The notes under the pieces are model-generated. The model ran no database searches. It had not been told where the DNA came from and worked only from the letters and a program-made list of their open reading frames with translations. A stretch of DNA of 64,000 nucleotides. Source: Pseudomonas sp. B21-028 (lineage in GTDB: Bacteria; Pseudomonadota; Gammaproteobacteria; Pseudomonadales; Pseudomonadaceae). The stretch lies in NCBI RefSeq assembly GCF_024749045.1, contig NZ_CP087184.1, positions 5,642,001 to 5,706,000 of the forward strand, in the 5' to 3' direction. A program made the translations under genes and the position numbers. Shown piece by piece: positions 40,167 to 51,397 of this stretch. Each line of letters begins with the position of its first letter. The stretch's first letter is position 1.

Positions 40167-40622
40167 ATGCCCTATGTTCCCGTTGCAGCGCTCAAAGATT
40201 ATGTCGGCAAGGAACTCGGACGTTCCGACTGGCTGACCATCGATCAGGATCGTATCAACCTGTTCGCCGAAGCCACAGGCGACTTTCAGTTCATCCACGT
40301 CGATCCGGTCAAGGCCGCACAGACGCCATTCGGCAGCACCATTGCCCACGGTTTCCTGTCGCTGTCGCTGATGCCCAAGCTGATGGAAGACATCCTGATC
40401 CTGCCCGAAGGCGTGAAAATGGTCGTCAACTACGGACTGGACAGCGTGCGCTTCATCCAGCCAGTGAAGGTCGACTCCAAAGTTCGGCTCAAGGTCGACC
40501 TGGTGGACGCCACCGAGAAAAAACCCGGCCAATGGCTGCTCAAGGCCACCGCCACGCTGGAGATCGAAGGCTCGGACAAACCGGCCTACATCGCCGACCC
40601 CCTGTCGCTCTGCTTCGTGTAA
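40167..40622 (+). CDS. MaoC-type hydratase
   Basis: 151 residues, hot-dog fold. The hydratase-2 motif with its Asp/His pair is visible in GDFQFIHVDPVKAAQTPFGS and TIAHGFLSLSL. It probably hydrates a 2-enoyl-CoA to an (R)-3-hydroxyacyl-CoA; the substrate is not evident from context. The start is fixed by an AAGGAGA site 6 bases upstream. The longer reading from 40104 is not used. Confidence 0.9.
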   Translation: MPYVPVAALKDYVGKELGRSDWLTIDQDRINLFAEATGDFQFIHVDPVKAAQTPFGSTIAHGFLSLSLMPKLMEDILILPEGVKMVVNYGLDSVRFIQPVKVDSKVRLKVDLVDATEKKPGQWLLKATATLEIEGSDKPAYIADPLSLCFV

Positions 40623-40724
40623 CCCTTCGCGCATGCGAAACCGCTCAGGCAGTTTCGCACCGCTTCTCTAGTTCTATCGCGCATAGCTGCGGCATACTCG
40701 TCGCCTGATTACCTGGATCCTGTT

Positions 40725-42443
40725 ATGCGCTTACTTTTCCCCCTGGCTTTGACCCTCTTGCTGGCCGCCTGCGGCGATGGCGATTCCCTGTTGCCGCCTG
40801 ACGCACGCCTGCCCGATGGCGGACGCTATCGCGGCGACCTGGTGAACGGGCTGCTGCAGGGCCAGGGACGCATCGACTATCCCAACGGCAGTTGGTATGC
40901 CGGACAGTTCGACAAAGGCCAATGGCATGGCACCGGGGAATGGCACGGCAGCAATGGCGAGGTCTATCGCGGCCAGTTCCAGCAGGGCCTGTTCCACGGC
41001 CAGGGCAGCCTCGACACGCCCACCAGCAGCTACACCGGCGGCTTCAAGCTGGGGCGGCGGGACGGCGAAGGCACGCTCAAGGAAAACGGCGTCACCTACC
41101 GTGGCGAATTCAAGGCCGACCGCTATTCGGGCCTCGGCCGCCTGGAGCTCGCCGATGGCAGCCAATACCAGGGCCCGTTCGTCAATGGCAAGCCCAACGG
41201 CGATGGCCAGCGCTTCGATGCCGCCGGCAACCAGTTCACCGGGCATTTCGTCGATGGTCAGTTGCAGGGCAAAGGCACGTTCAACAGCGCCGAAGGCGAC
41301 GTCTATGTCGGCAGTTTCAAGAACAACCAGCTCAACGGCCGAGGCCGCTACGAAAATGCCGACGGCGATGTCTGGATCGGCCAGTTCAAGGACGGCGCAC
41401 TCACCGGCAAGGGCGAGCTGATCGGCGCCGATGGCAGCCATTACCTCGGCCGGTTCAATGAATGGCGCTTTAGCGGCCAGGGTCGTTTGAACCTGCCCGA
41501 CGGCAGTTTTTACATCGGTGAGTTCGAAAACGACGGTTACCACGGCCGCGGCACCCTGGTGCTGACTGATGGCACGGTGCAAAGCGGCACCTGGGCCAAT
41601 GGCCAGCGGGTGCGCGACGCGGATGGCAAACTGTTGCCGGATGTACTCGAACTCGGCCTGCTGTCCCAGGGCCGCCTGCTGGATGATGCCCTGGCCCAGG
41701 TCCCCGCTTCGACACCGGCGGTGGAGCTGTACAGTCTGACCCTGGGCGGCGACGGCAAGCAAAGCGTGTTCCTGCGCGAATCCGACTATGTCGCCAACAT
41801 GCTCGCCAGCCGTTTCGGCGCGGTCGGCCAGATCCGCCTGGTCAATCATCGCGATCACCTGGGCGACCGCCCCATGGCGACCCGCGAAAGCCTGCGCCGC
41901 GCCGCCAACACCCTGGCCGAACGCAGCGGTCCGGAAGACCTGATTTTCATCTACCTGACCAGCCATGGCACCAGCGAACATGAATTGGTGCTCGACCAGC
42001 CGCGCATGGAACTGGCCGACCTGCCCGCCGACGAACTGGCGGTGGTGCTGGCACCGCTGAAGAACCGCGACAAGATCGTGGTGATCTCGGCCTGCTACTC
42101 CGGTGGCTTCATCCCGGCGCTCAAAGATGAACGCACCTTGGTCATGACCGCTTCACGGGCCGACCGGGTGTCCTTCGGTTGCTCCGAGGAAGCCAACTTC
42201 ACCTATTTCGGCGATGCCTTGTTCGCCCAGGCGCTGAACCAGACCGACGATCTGGAACAGGCCTTCAAGCTGGCCAAGGCCACCGTGGCCGAACGGGAGC
42301 AGGCGGATAATTTCGAGGCGTCCGAGCCACAGATCTGGGCTCCCAGGACGGTCCTTTCCCACTGGCAACTGTTGCGCAAACTACAAGCGCGAAAAGCATT
42401 GCAAAGTGCTGCACTGAACGACGATGTCAAAAAGAGCAACTAA
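40725..42443 (+). CDS. MORN-repeat lipoprotein with caspase-like C13 peptidase domain
   Basis: 572 residues. Lipoprotein signal LLLAAC with Cys16. Residues 34-292 hold eleven full MORN repeats of about 23 residues plus a partial one (for example VYVGSFKNNQLNGRGRYEN). Residues about 335-545 form a C13/legumain-like domain with the His-Cys dyad His414 (IFIYLTSHGT) and Cys457 (VVISACYSGGFIPAL). The domain family is caspase-fold, usually cleaving after Asn or Asp. A membrane-anchored MORN-protease is unusual; a gene of similar type lies at this locus in PAO1. Whether it acts in the inner or outer membrane, and on what, is unknown. Residue after Cys16 is Gly, so the Lol avoidance signal Asp+2 is absent and outer-membrane sorting is expected. 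Confidence 0.88.
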   Translation: MRLLFPLALTLLLAACGDGDSLLPPDARLPDGGRYRGDLVNGLLQGQGRIDYPNGSWYAGQFDKGQWHGTGEWHGSNGEVYRGQFQQGLFHGQGSLDTPTSSYTGGFKLGRRDGEGTLKENGVTYRGEFKADRYSGLGRLELADGSQYQGPFVNGKPNGDGQRFDAAGNQFTGHFVDGQLQGKGTFNSAEGDVYVGSFKNNQLNGRGRYENADGDVWIGQFKDGALTGKGELIGADGSHYLGRFNEWRFSGQGRLNLPDGSFYIGEFENDGYHGRGTLVLTDGTVQSGTWANGQRVRDADGKLLPDVLELGLLSQGRLLDDALAQVPASTPAVELYSLTLGGDGKQSVFLRESDYVANMLASRFGAVGQIRLVNHRDHLGDRPMATRESLRRAANTLAERSGPEDLIFIYLTSHGTSEHELVLDQPRMELADLPADELAVVLAPLKNRDKIVVISACYSGGFIPALKDERTLVMTASRADRVSFGCSEEANFTYFGDALFAQALNQTDDLEQAFKLAKATVAEREQADNFEASEPQIWAPRTVLSHWQLLRKLQARKALQSAALNDDVKKSN

Positions 42444-42470
42444 GCTGAACCGTATCAAGGGGGAAACACT

Positions 42471-43112
42471 ATGTACTTGACGCCTCAGCATGTTTTGCTC
42501 GCCGGCGCTACCGGATTGACCGGGGAACACCTGCTGGACCGGCTGCTCAACGAGCCGACCATCAGCCGGGTCCTGGCGCCCTCCCGCCGGCCACTGGCCG
42601 AGCATCCGCATCTGGAAAACCCGGTTGGGGAACCGACCGACGTACTGCCACGCCTCAGCGGCCAGGTCGACATCGCTTTCTGCTGCCTCGGCACCACCAT
42701 CAAGAAGGCCGGTTCGGAACAAGCCTTTCGCGCGGTGGACCTGGACCTGGTCGTGGCTTTTGCCAAGCGCGCCCGGGAGCTGGGCGCACGGCACCTGGTC
42801 GTGATCAGCGCCCTGGGGGCCGACGCGAAATCATCGGTCTTCTACAACCGGGTCAAAGGCGAAATGGAAGCCGCGCTCAAGGCCCAGGACTGGCCGCAAC
42901 TGACCATCTGCCGTCCCTCCCTGCTGTTGGGCGAGCGCGTCGAACCCCGCTTGGCCGAGCAACTGGCCGGGCCCTTGTCGAAGCTGATTCCCGGCAAGTA
43001 TCACGGCATCGAAGCCTGCCAACTGGCCCGCGCCATGTGGCGCCTGGCGTTGGAAGAGCAGGATGGGGTACGGGTGGTGGAGTCGGATGAGTTGCGTAGG
43101 TTGGGTAAGTAA
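42471..43112 (+). CDS. NAD(P)-binding Rossmann protein (atypical SDR, HTATIP2-like)
   Basis: 213 residues. The dinucleotide-binding loop is [18 protein letters not shown]; later blocks are [47 protein letters not shown] and [13 protein letters not shown]. The catalytic Tyr-Lys of classical SDRs appears as YNRVK, as in this atypical group. No substrate can be named. An AAGGGGG site precedes the ATG, and it begins 27 bases after the MORN-C13 gene, so they are probably co-transcribed. Confidence 0.85.
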   Translation: MYLTPQHVLLAGATGLTGEHLLDRLLNEPTISRVLAPSRRPLAEHPHLENPVGEPTDVLPRLSGQVDIAFCCLGTTIKKAGSEQAFRAVDLDLVVAFAKRARELGARHLVVISALGADAKSSVFYNRVKGEMEAALKAQDWPQLTICRPSLLLGERVEPRLAEQLAGPLSKLIPGKYHGIEACQLARAMWRLALEEQDGVRVVESDELRRLGK

Positions 43113-43136
43113 GGCTGAGGGCTGCCGGGGCGCCCT

Positions 43137-43261
43137 TGTGGCGAGGGGATTTATCCCCGCTGGGGTGCAAAGCGCCCCCAAAGCCTGAACCTGCGGTGTA
43201 TCAGACAGATCGAGGGGGGGGACTGCTTCGCAGTCCAGCGGGGATAAATCCCCTCGCCACA
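43137..43261. repeat. REPIN, family B
   Basis: Inverted TGTGGCGAGGGGATTTATCC arms. An extra broken arm (CGTCGCCACAGGG) follows at about 43268-43280. Confidence 0.9.
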
Positions 43262-43290
43262 GAGATCCCGTCGCCACAGGGTTCACGGTG

Positions 43291-43575
43291 TTACAACCCA
43301 CCAGTCGCCTGGAACCCCACCCCCATCGCGGTAAACAACGACAACGGCAGCAGCAAGGTGTCGAGCAACGCACTGCCCGGCAGGTCGACGCCAGGGTAGC
43401 TCGGCGCTTCGGCGCCAAAGCGATCCTTGGCGCAGCAGCCACCGTTGAGGGCGTAAAGATCCAGGCGAGTACCCGCATACACCACCGGCGCGCCAGGCTT
43501 GGCGGCGTCGAGGGTGCGGGCGGTGGCGCAGCCGGTCAGTTGCAGCGCCAGCAGCACGATCAGCAGCTTATTCAT
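43291..43575 (-). CDS. YceK/YidQ-family lipoprotein
   Basis: 94 residues. Lipobox LTGC within [20 protein letters not shown]. Downstream [36 protein letters not shown] match the YceK/YidQ (DUF1375) pattern, a small lipoprotein of unknown role. The ATG (43573-43575, with an adjacent GTG at 43578) lies inside the end of ubiX, overlapping it in another frame. Confidence 0.82.
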   Translation of the reverse strand: MNKLLIVLLALQLTGCATARTLDAAKPGAPVVYAGTRLDLYALNGGCCAKDRFGAEAPSYPGVDLPGSALLDTLLLPLSLFTAMGVGFQATGGL

Positions 43576-44215
43576 CACTGCTCAAATGGTGCTCACCCCA
43601 GCGCGGCAACATGTCCTGGGGAATATTCAGCAGGTTGAGGATCCGCGCGACCACGAAATCGATCAGGTCGTCGATAGTCTGCGGCTGATGATAAAAGCCC
43701 GGCGAGGCCGGCAGAATGGTCACGCCCATGTTCGACAGCTTGAGCATGTGTTCCAGGTGAATGCTCGAATACGGCGCCTCCCGCGGCACGAGGATCAACT
43801 GGCGACGCTCCTTGAGCGTCACGTCCGCGGCCCGCTCGATCAGGTTGTTGCAGGCCCCGGTGGCAATCGCCGACAGCGTGCCGGTGGAACACGGCACCAC
43901 CACCATGGCCGCTGGCGAGCCGGAGCCCGACGCCACCGGCGACATCCAGTCTTCCTTGCCATACACCCGGATCTGCCCCGACGCCGCCCCGGTGTATTCA
44001 GTGAGGAAGGCCTGCATCATCTGGGTCTTGGCCGGCAGGGTCACGTCGGTTTCCGTGGCCATTACCAACTGCGCGGCCTTGGAAATGAGGAAATGCACCT
44101 CACGGTCTTCCCGCACCAGGCAATCGAGCAGGCGCAAGCCGTACTGGGCGCCGGACGCACCGGTCATCGCCAGCGTGATGCGCTCCGGACCATTGCTCTC
44201 GAAGCGAGTGTTCAT
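43568..44215 (-). CDS. ubiX: Flavin prenyltransferase UbiX
   Basis: 215 residues. UbiX prenylates FMN to give the cofactor of the UbiD decarboxylase in ubiquinone synthesis. Family blocks are [55 protein letters not shown] and [14 protein letters not shown]. The start overlaps the mpl stop (ATGA). ubiD is not in the window. Confidence 0.95.
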   Translation of the reverse strand: MNTRFESNGPERITLAMTGASGAQYGLRLLDCLVREDREVHFLISKAAQLVMATETDVTLPAKTQMMQAFLTEYTGAASGQIRVYGKEDWMSPVASGSGSPAAMVVVPCSTGTLSAIATGACNNLIERAADVTLKERRQLILVPREAPYSSIHLEHMLKLSNMGVTILPASPGFYHQPQTIDDLIDFVVARILNLLNIPQDMLPRWGEHHLSSDE

Positions 44216-45561
44216 TGCAGCGCCTCAGCCAGTTTGCCGTGCAGGCCGCCGAAGCCGCCGTTGCTCATGATCACCACGTGAGTGCCGGGCTGGGCCTGAC
44301 TCTTCACGCGCTCGATGATGCCCTCCAGGGAATCGCTGACAATCGACGGCACCGTGCACAAGGCGGCCGTGGCGCCCAGGTCCCAACCCAGGTTGGCCGG
44401 CGCATACCAGATCACCTGGTCGGCATCGACCACGCTTTCCGGCAGGCCATCGCGGTGGGCGCCGAGCTTCATCGAGTTGGAGCGCGGCTCGATGATCGCG
44501 ATCAACGGCGCATCGCCAATACGTTTGCGCAGACCGTCGAGGGTGGTGGCAATGGCGGTCGGATGGTGGGCGAAATCGTCATAGATGGTGATGCCGCGCA
44601 CTTCGGCGACCTTTTCCATGCGCCGCTTGACGTTCTTGAACGCACTCAGCGCGGCGATGCCCATCGACGGCACCACGCCTACATGACGCGCCGCCGCCAA
44701 GGTAGCCAGGGCGTTGGCGACGTTGTGCTGGCCGGTCAGTTCCCACTCCACGACGCCTTGGGACTGGCCCTCGAACATCACTTCGAACTGCGAACCGTCG
44801 TCCTTCAGCAACTTCACCTGCCACTGTCCGCCCGCGCCGGTGGTCTGCACCGGGGTCCAGCAGCCCATCTCGATGACCCGCTGCAATGCCGGCTCGGTGG
44901 TCGGGTGAATCACCAGACCTTCGCTCGGGATGATACGGACCAAATGGTGAAATTGCCGCTCGATAGCCGCCAGATCAGGGAAGATGTCCGCATGATCGAA
45001 TTCCAGGTTATTCAGGATCGCCGTGCGCGGGCGGTAGTGGACGAATTTCGAACGCTTGTCGAAAAACGCACTGTCGTATTCATCGGCCTCAATCACAAAG
45101 AACGGCGTACCGCCCAGGCGCGCCGACACCGAGAAATTCTGCGGCACGCCGCCGATCAGGAAGCCCGGGCTCATGCCCGCGTGCTCCAGCACCCAGGCGA
45201 GCATGCTGCTGGTGGTGGTTTTCCCGTGAGTACCGGCCACGGCCAGGACCCAACGGCCCTGCAACACGTGATCGGCCAGCCACTGCGGCCCGGACACATA
45301 CGGCAGGCCCTTGTTGAGCACGTATTCCACCGCCGGGTTGCCACGGGACATGGCGTTGCCGATGACTACCAGATCCGGCGCCGGGTCCAGTTGCGCCGGG
45401 TCATAGCCTTGGGTCAGCTCGATGCCCTGGGCCTCTAGCTGCGTGCTCATCGGCGGGTAGACGTTGGCGTCGGAACCGGTCACATGATGGCCCAGCTCCT
45501 TGGCCAGGACCGCCATCGAACCCATGAAAGTGCCGCAAATACCGAGAATATGGATGTGCAT
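44212..45561 (-). CDS. mpl: UDP-N-acetylmuramate:L-alanyl-gamma-D-glutamyl-meso-DAP ligase
   Basis: 449 residues. Mpl attaches recycled murein tripeptide to UDP-MurNAc. Mur ligase fold with [20 protein letters not shown] at the N-terminus, ATP loop [33 protein letters not shown], and [11 protein letters not shown]. The start ATG 45559-45561 matches the family; upstream codons to 45615 do not. LdcA at 22.7 kb makes its tripeptide substrate. Confidence 0.96.
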   Translation of the reverse strand: MHIHILGICGTFMGSMAVLAKELGHHVTGSDANVYPPMSTQLEAQGIELTQGYDPAQLDPAPDLVVIGNAMSRGNPAVEYVLNKGLPYVSGPQWLADHVLQGRWVLAVAGTHGKTTTSSMLAWVLEHAGMSPGFLIGGVPQNFSVSARLGGTPFFVIEADEYDSAFFDKRSKFVHYRPRTAILNNLEFDHADIFPDLAAIERQFHHLVRIIPSEGLVIHPTTEPALQRVIEMGCWTPVQTTGAGGQWQVKLLKDDGSQFEVMFEGQSQGVVEWELTGQHNVANALATLAAARHVGVVPSMGIAALSAFKNVKRRMEKVAEVRGITIYDDFAHHPTAIATTLDGLRKRIGDAPLIAIIEPRSNSMKLGAHRDGLPESVVDADQVIWYAPANLGWDLGATAALCTVPSIVSDSLEGIIERVKSQAQPGTHVVIMSNGGFGGLHGKLAEALQ

Positions 45562-45629
45562 AGTCGACCTCGTAAAACATGGCCGCAGGTTAGCGTAGGG
45601 AGGGGGAAATCGCACCTTGTCTTTCTAGT

Positions 45630-45718
45630 TGTGGGAGCAAGGCTTGCCCGCGATGAACGATGACGCGGACTTCCATGGAATCGTGTCGAGGCTATCGCGG
45701 GCAAGCCTTGCTCCCACA
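45630..45718. repeat. REPIN, family A variant
   Basis: Arms read GTGGGAGCAAGGCTTGCCCG and CGGGCAAGCCTTGCTCCCAC, a variant with compensating changes in both halves of each hairpin. Confidence 0.88.
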
Positions 45719-45745
45719 GGGCTTCGGTGCCTGGGGGAGTGGTGG

Positions 45746-47653
45746 TCAGCGAGCGATCGCGTGTTTACGCAGCTTCCGGTAGAGGGTGTTGCGGCTGATA
45801 CCCAGTTGCTCGGCCGTGTTGGTCATGTGCCAGCGGGTCTGCTCCAGCGCGTTGAGCAAGGCCAGCCGTTCCGCATCCTCCAGCGGATGTTCGGATGCCG
45901 GTGTGTCCTCCAACGCCGGCCGTGCCTGGCGAATCATCGCTGGCAAGTCCTCCAGCCCGATCCTGCCACCCTCGCACAACGCGGCGAGGGTACGCAGCAC
46001 GTTGCGCATCTGCCGCACGTTGCCCGGCCAGTCAAACGCCAGGAGCGCCCGGCGCGCCGGCTCGTCGATGAACACCGCCTCGGTGCCGCTTTCTTCGGCC
46101 AGCAGAAAGTCCAGCAACTGCGATTTGTCGCTGCGCTCGCGCAACGCCGGCAAAGGGATTTCCAGGCCGTTGAGCCGGTAGTACAGGTCTTCGCGGAAGC
46201 TGCCGTCCTGCACACGGTCGAGCAATTGTCGGTGGGTGGCGCTGATGATGCGCACGTTTACCGTCTCGGGTTCGCCGCCGATGGGCACCACCTGGCGATC
46301 CTCCAGCACCCGCAGCAAGCGGGTCTGCAAGGCCAGGGGCATGTCGCCGATTTCATCCAGGAACAGGGTGCCGCCGTCGGCCTGTTGCAGCTTGCCGCGC
46401 ATGCCCTCCTTGCGGGCCCCGGTAAAACTGCCGCCGCGATAGCCGAACAGCTCGCTCTCGATCAGGCTTTCGGGGATGGCCGCGCAGTTGAGGGCGACGA
46501 AGTTTTTCCCGGCGCGCTGGCTGGCCTGATGCACGGCCTTGGCGAAGGCTTCCTTGCCACAACCGGTTTCACCGTTGATCAGCAGCGGTACATCACGCTC
46601 GAATACCCGCAGCGCCTTGCGGAAATGCTCCTGCAGCTGCGCATCCCCCAGGCAGATGCCTGACAGTCGCGCAGGCTCCATGGCTTTGGGCGCCGGGACG
46701 AGCGGAACCGGAATGCTGCGAGGCTGACCACGCAGCACCGCGAACAAATGCCGACCGTCACGGGTGCGCAACGGCCAACTGGCGTTGGCATGAGCACTGG
46801 CCCGGCCCAGTAACTCGTCCAGTGAACAATCGAAAAACGCTTCTACCGGCTGGCCCAACAAGCCGCCACGAATATGCCCCAGCAGGTTGAGCGCGCTCTG
46901 GTTGACGGCGCAGATCCGTCCTTCGCCGTCGAACGCCAGCAAGCCTTCACTGAACAACCCCACGGACTCGGCCTGCAAATGAAAGCGCAGCAGCCATTGA
47001 TTGTCGAAGCAGCGCAGGAAATAGCAGCTCTCGATCATCTTCGCCGAGAGATTGACCAGTGCCATGGTGTGGAACTGGCTCTGGCGCGACACGTCTGGCC
47101 GGGCCGAGGACACGTCGAGCACCGCCAGCAGTTCGCCATGAGGGTCAAATACCGGGCTGGCCGAGCAGGTCAGGCCGGTGTGGCGACCGCGAAAATGTTC
47201 TTCCTGGTGGATGGTCAGCGCCTGGCGCTCCACCAGGCAAGTGCCGATACCATTGGTGCCTTCGCAGGCTTCGCTCCAGTCAGCCCCGAGCCAGAGCCCG
47301 GCTCGTTCGAAGATCTTCCGTTCGCTGGGAGCGGTGACACAGTTGAGGATCACGCCCCGGGCGTCGGTGAGCAGCACCGCGTGGCCGGCGCCGGACAGTT
47401 GCTGATGCAGGCTGGTCATTTCGGAGCCGGCGATATGCAGCACCTGTTGCAGACGCTCCCGGCTCTCCAGCACCCGGCCATGCTCGAGCACCGTCGGCGC
47501 CAGGTTCTGGGCCGGGTCGAGGTGATAGTCCTCGAGGCAGCGCAGCCAGGATCGGGCAATCGACGGATCGCTGCCAGGCCCCTGCAAATGGGCCTTGCCC
47601 TGGGTGACCGTCAGGACCTGCTGGGCGTGGCGACTCAAATGGTTGCTGTGCAT
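45746..47653 (-). CDS. eatR: Sigma-54-dependent activator of ethanolamine catabolism (AcoR type)
   Basis: 635 residues. N-terminal GAF-type sensor region (about 60-200, EACEGTNGIGTCLVERQALT), PAS-like region (about 225-290), AAA+ domain (about 335-560) with Walker A NGETGCGKEAFAKA and Walker B GGTLFLDEIGDMP, and a C-terminal Fis-type helix-turn-helix (MTNTAEQLGISRNTLYRKL). The sigma-54 contact loop reads GSFTGA instead of the usual GAFTGA, as in other AcoR-like proteins. Divergent from exaC, which has a -24/-12 promoter, so it very probably activates exaC and perhaps the eut genes. The symbol is assigned by position and context. Confidence 0.88.
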   Translation of the reverse strand: MHSNHLSRHAQQVLTVTQGKAHLQGPGSDPSIARSWLRCLEDYHLDPAQNLAPTVLEHGRVLESRERLQQVLHIAGSEMTSLHQQLSGAGHAVLLTDARGVILNCVTAPSERKIFERAGLWLGADWSEACEGTNGIGTCLVERQALTIHQEEHFRGRHTGLTCSASPVFDPHGELLAVLDVSSARPDVSRQSQFHTMALVNLSAKMIESCYFLRCFDNQWLLRFHLQAESVGLFSEGLLAFDGEGRICAVNQSALNLLGHIRGGLLGQPVEAFFDCSLDELLGRASAHANASWPLRTRDGRHLFAVLRGQPRSIPVPLVPAPKAMEPARLSGICLGDAQLQEHFRKALRVFERDVPLLINGETGCGKEAFAKAVHQASQRAGKNFVALNCAAIPESLIESELFGYRGGSFTGARKEGMRGKLQQADGGTLFLDEIGDMPLALQTRLLRVLEDRQVVPIGGEPETVNVRIISATHRQLLDRVQDGSFREDLYYRLNGLEIPLPALRERSDKSQLLDFLLAEESGTEAVFIDEPARRALLAFDWPGNVRQMRNVLRTLAALCEGGRIGLEDLPAMIRQARPALEDTPASEHPLEDAERLALLNALEQTRWHMTNTAEQLGISRNTLYRKLRKHAIAR

Positions 47654-47729
47654 TTCTTATTATTCTCCCCGAAGGTTGCGGCCTTGCTGGAGCAACGGTT
47701 TAACACTGGACCTGAGTTGACACTCAACT

Positions 47730-47882
47730 TGTGGCGAGGGGATTTATCCCCGCTGGGGTGCGCAGCAGCCCTAAAGCAGCCAACTCGGTGAGGTCTGATG
47801 CACCGTGTGTTCAGGTTTTGGGGCTGCTTCGCACCCCAGCGGGGATAAATCCCCTCGCCACAGATAAGTCCCCTCGCCACAA
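47730..47882. repeat. REPIN, family B, with an extra partial arm
   Basis: Inverted TGTGGCGAGGGGATTTATCC arms (47730-47862) followed by a truncated third arm AAGTCCCCTCGCCACAA (47866-47882). Confidence 0.88.
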
Positions 47883-47979
47883 TTGTGCTTGGCAGACCAT
47901 CTGGGCGAACCCAGCATCCTCCAGCCACAAGCGCTTTGCAATGCTGGCGCGACCCACCAGTCACCGGCCGTTTCAGAAA

Positions 47980-47994
47980 TGGCACAAAGTGTCA
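47980..47994. promoter_or_regulatory. Candidate upstream activator site for exaC
   Basis: TGGCAC-AAA-GTGTCA is a dyad with five of six positions matched, about 100 bases upstream of the -24/-12 promoter, the usual distance for a sigma-54 enhancer site. It could bind EatR. Confidence 0.4.
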
Positions 47995-48082
47995 CGCGCC
48001 CTGTATCGCAATCGTCACGCAGCCCCTCCGCTCGTCCGACGCTTTCCTCCTAAAGTCTTGATTTCCGGGCCCTGCACGGCAA

Positions 48083-48098
48083 TGGCCCGACCTTTGCT
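48083..48098 (+). promoter_or_regulatory. Sigma-54 (-24/-12) promoter of exaC
   Basis: TGGCCCGACCTTTGCT matches TGGCACG-N4-TTGCW with one mismatch and the exact GG-GC spacing. It lies 70 bases upstream of the exaC start and fits the divergent sigma-54 activator gene. Confidence 0.8.
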
Positions 48099-48168
48099 CT
48101 AGGCTTAATTACCGGCGCTCAATTTGCGCGGCCTCCCGTATAAGCACAAAAGCCAAGGAGAACTCATC

Positions 48169-49689
<1,521 letters not shown>

Positions 49690-49696
49690 GCCTCGG

Positions 49697-49728
49697 GGGC
49701 GATGCAGGTCATCCTGCATCGCCCTTTA
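49697..49728 (+). terminator. Rho-independent terminator of exaC
   Basis: A perfect 12-bp stem (49697-49708 with 49713-49724, GGGCGATGCAGG/CCTGCATCGCCC) with a TCAT loop, followed by TTTA. Confidence 0.85.
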
Positions 49729-49732
49729 GATA

Positions 49733-49810
49733 GCTATCGCGAACAGGCTCCCACAGGGACTGTGGAGCAACACATATCCCCTGTGGGAGCGAGCCTGCTC
49801 GCGATGGCGT
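49733..49810. repeat. Degenerate REP pair, family A
   Basis: A shortened arm (ATCGCGAACAGGCTCCCACA) faces an intact arm (TGTGGGAGCGAGCCTGCTCG). The left arm lacks the inner CTCG half. Confidence 0.75.
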
Positions 49811-49926
49811 CATCACCAACACCAAGAAACAAGAAATGAATGCCCTGTCGCTGGCATGAGCTTTGCGTACCCGCTCCACACCTCCCAACCGAAAGTCCAA
49901 CAGATCAAAAAGAACAGCGAGGACTT

Positions 49927-51297
49927 ATGACAACTACCACCCAACTCAAACCCACACTCGGCACACTCCATTTATGGGGCATTGCCGTCGGCTTGGTGAT
50001 CTCCGGTGAATACTTCGGCTGGAGTTACGGCTGGGGCACCGCAGGCACCCTCGGGTTTCTGGTCACCGCGCTGATGGTGGCGCTGATGTACACCTGTTTC
50101 ATCTTCAGTTTCACCGAACTGACCACCGCGATCCCCCACGCGGGCGGGCCGTTCGCCTACAGCCGACGGGCCTTTGGTGAGAAAGGCGGCCTGATCGCCG
50201 GGATCGCCACGCTGATCGAATTCGTCTTCGCGCCACCGGCCATCGCCATGGCCATCGGTGCTTACCTGAACGTGCAGTTTCCGGAGCTGGACCCCAAGAT
50301 CGCGGCGGTCGGCGCCTACATCGTGTTCATGACTCTCAACATCCTCGGCGTCAGCATCGCCGCGGCGTTCGAGCTGGTGGTCACCGTGCTGGCGGTGGCC
50401 GAGCTACTGGTGTTCATGGGCGTGGTCGCACCGGGCTTCAGCTTCAGTAACTTCGTGCTCAACGGCTGGTCTGGTGCAAACGAGTTCAGCCTCGCTTCAA
50501 TTCCGGGCATTTTTGCGGCGATCCCCTTCGCGATCTGGTTCTTCCTCGCCATCGAAGGCGCGGCCATGGCCGCCGAAGAAGCCAAGGACCCGAAACGCAC
50601 GATTCCCCGTGCCTATGTCAGCGGCATCCTGACCCTGGTGTTCCTGGCCATCGGCGTGATGATCATGGCCGGCGGCGTGGGCGACTGGCGCCAGCTGTCG
50701 AACATCAACGACCCGCTGCCCCAGGCCATGAAGGCCGTGGTCGGCAATAACTCCACCTGGATGCACATGCTGGTGTGGATCGGTCTGTTCGGCCTGGTGG
50801 CGAGCTTCCACGGCATCATCCTCGGCTACTCGCGGCAGTTCTTCGCCCTCGCCCGGGCCGGCTACCTGCCACGGGGCCTGGCGAAACTGTCGCGCTTCCA
50901 GACCCCGCACCGGGCGATCCTGGCCGGCGGCGTCATCGGCATCGCGGCGATCTACAGCGATGGTTTGGTGAACCTGCAAGGCATGAGCCTGACGGCGGCG
51001 ATGATCACCATGTCGGTGTTCGGCGCCATCGTGATGTACATCATCAGCATGCTCAGCCTGTTCCGGCTGCGTAAGGTCGAGCCGAACCTGGAACGCACCT
51101 TCCGCGCCCCGGGCTACCCCATCGTGCCGGGCATCGCGCTGTTCCTGGCCGTGGTGTGCCTGGTGGCGATGGCCTGGTTCAATACCCTGATCGGCCTGGT
51201 GTTCCTCGCCTTCATGATCGTTGGCTATCTGTACTTCCAACTGACCGCCAAGCAACGCTCCGATGCCCCGGCAGACGCTATGCTCACAGGTATCTGA
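49927..51297 (+). CDS. eat: Ethanolamine permease
   Basis: 456 residues, APC superfamily, about twelve transmembrane helices. LHLWGIAVGLVISGEYFGWS, ELTTAIPHAGGPFAYSRRAF, and AIPFAIWFFLAIEGAAMAAE are typical of the bacterial ethanolamine permease. Start ATG 49927 with an AGGA site; the longer frame from 49840 runs through a non-coding leader. It precedes eutB by 238 bases with a REPIN between. Confidence 0.92.
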   Translation: MTTTTQLKPTLGTLHLWGIAVGLVISGEYFGWSYGWGTAGTLGFLVTALMVALMYTCFIFSFTELTTAIPHAGGPFAYSRRAFGEKGGLIAGIATLIEFVFAPPAIAMAIGAYLNVQFPELDPKIAAVGAYIVFMTLNILGVSIAAAFELVVTVLAVAELLVFMGVVAPGFSFSNFVLNGWSGANEFSLASIPGIFAAIPFAIWFFLAIEGAAMAAEEAKDPKRTIPRAYVSGILTLVFLAIGVMIMAGGVGDWRQLSNINDPLPQAMKAVVGNNSTWMHMLVWIGLFGLVASFHGIILGYSRQFFALARAGYLPRGLAKLSRFQTPHRAILAGGVIGIAAIYSDGLVNLQGMSLTAAMITMSVFGAIVMYIISMLSLFRLRKVEPNLERTFRAPGYPIVPGIALFLAVVCLVAMAWFNTLIGLVFLAFMIVGYLYFQLTAKQRSDAPADAMLTGI

Positions 51298-51397
51298 CAT
51301 CGCATCGGCGCCGGGCCCCATGGCCGGCGCCAGCCTTATGGAAGTGCACGCAGAGCCTGCTGGGGGACTGAGTTCGTTGTCTGAACGCAAGTCCCCC

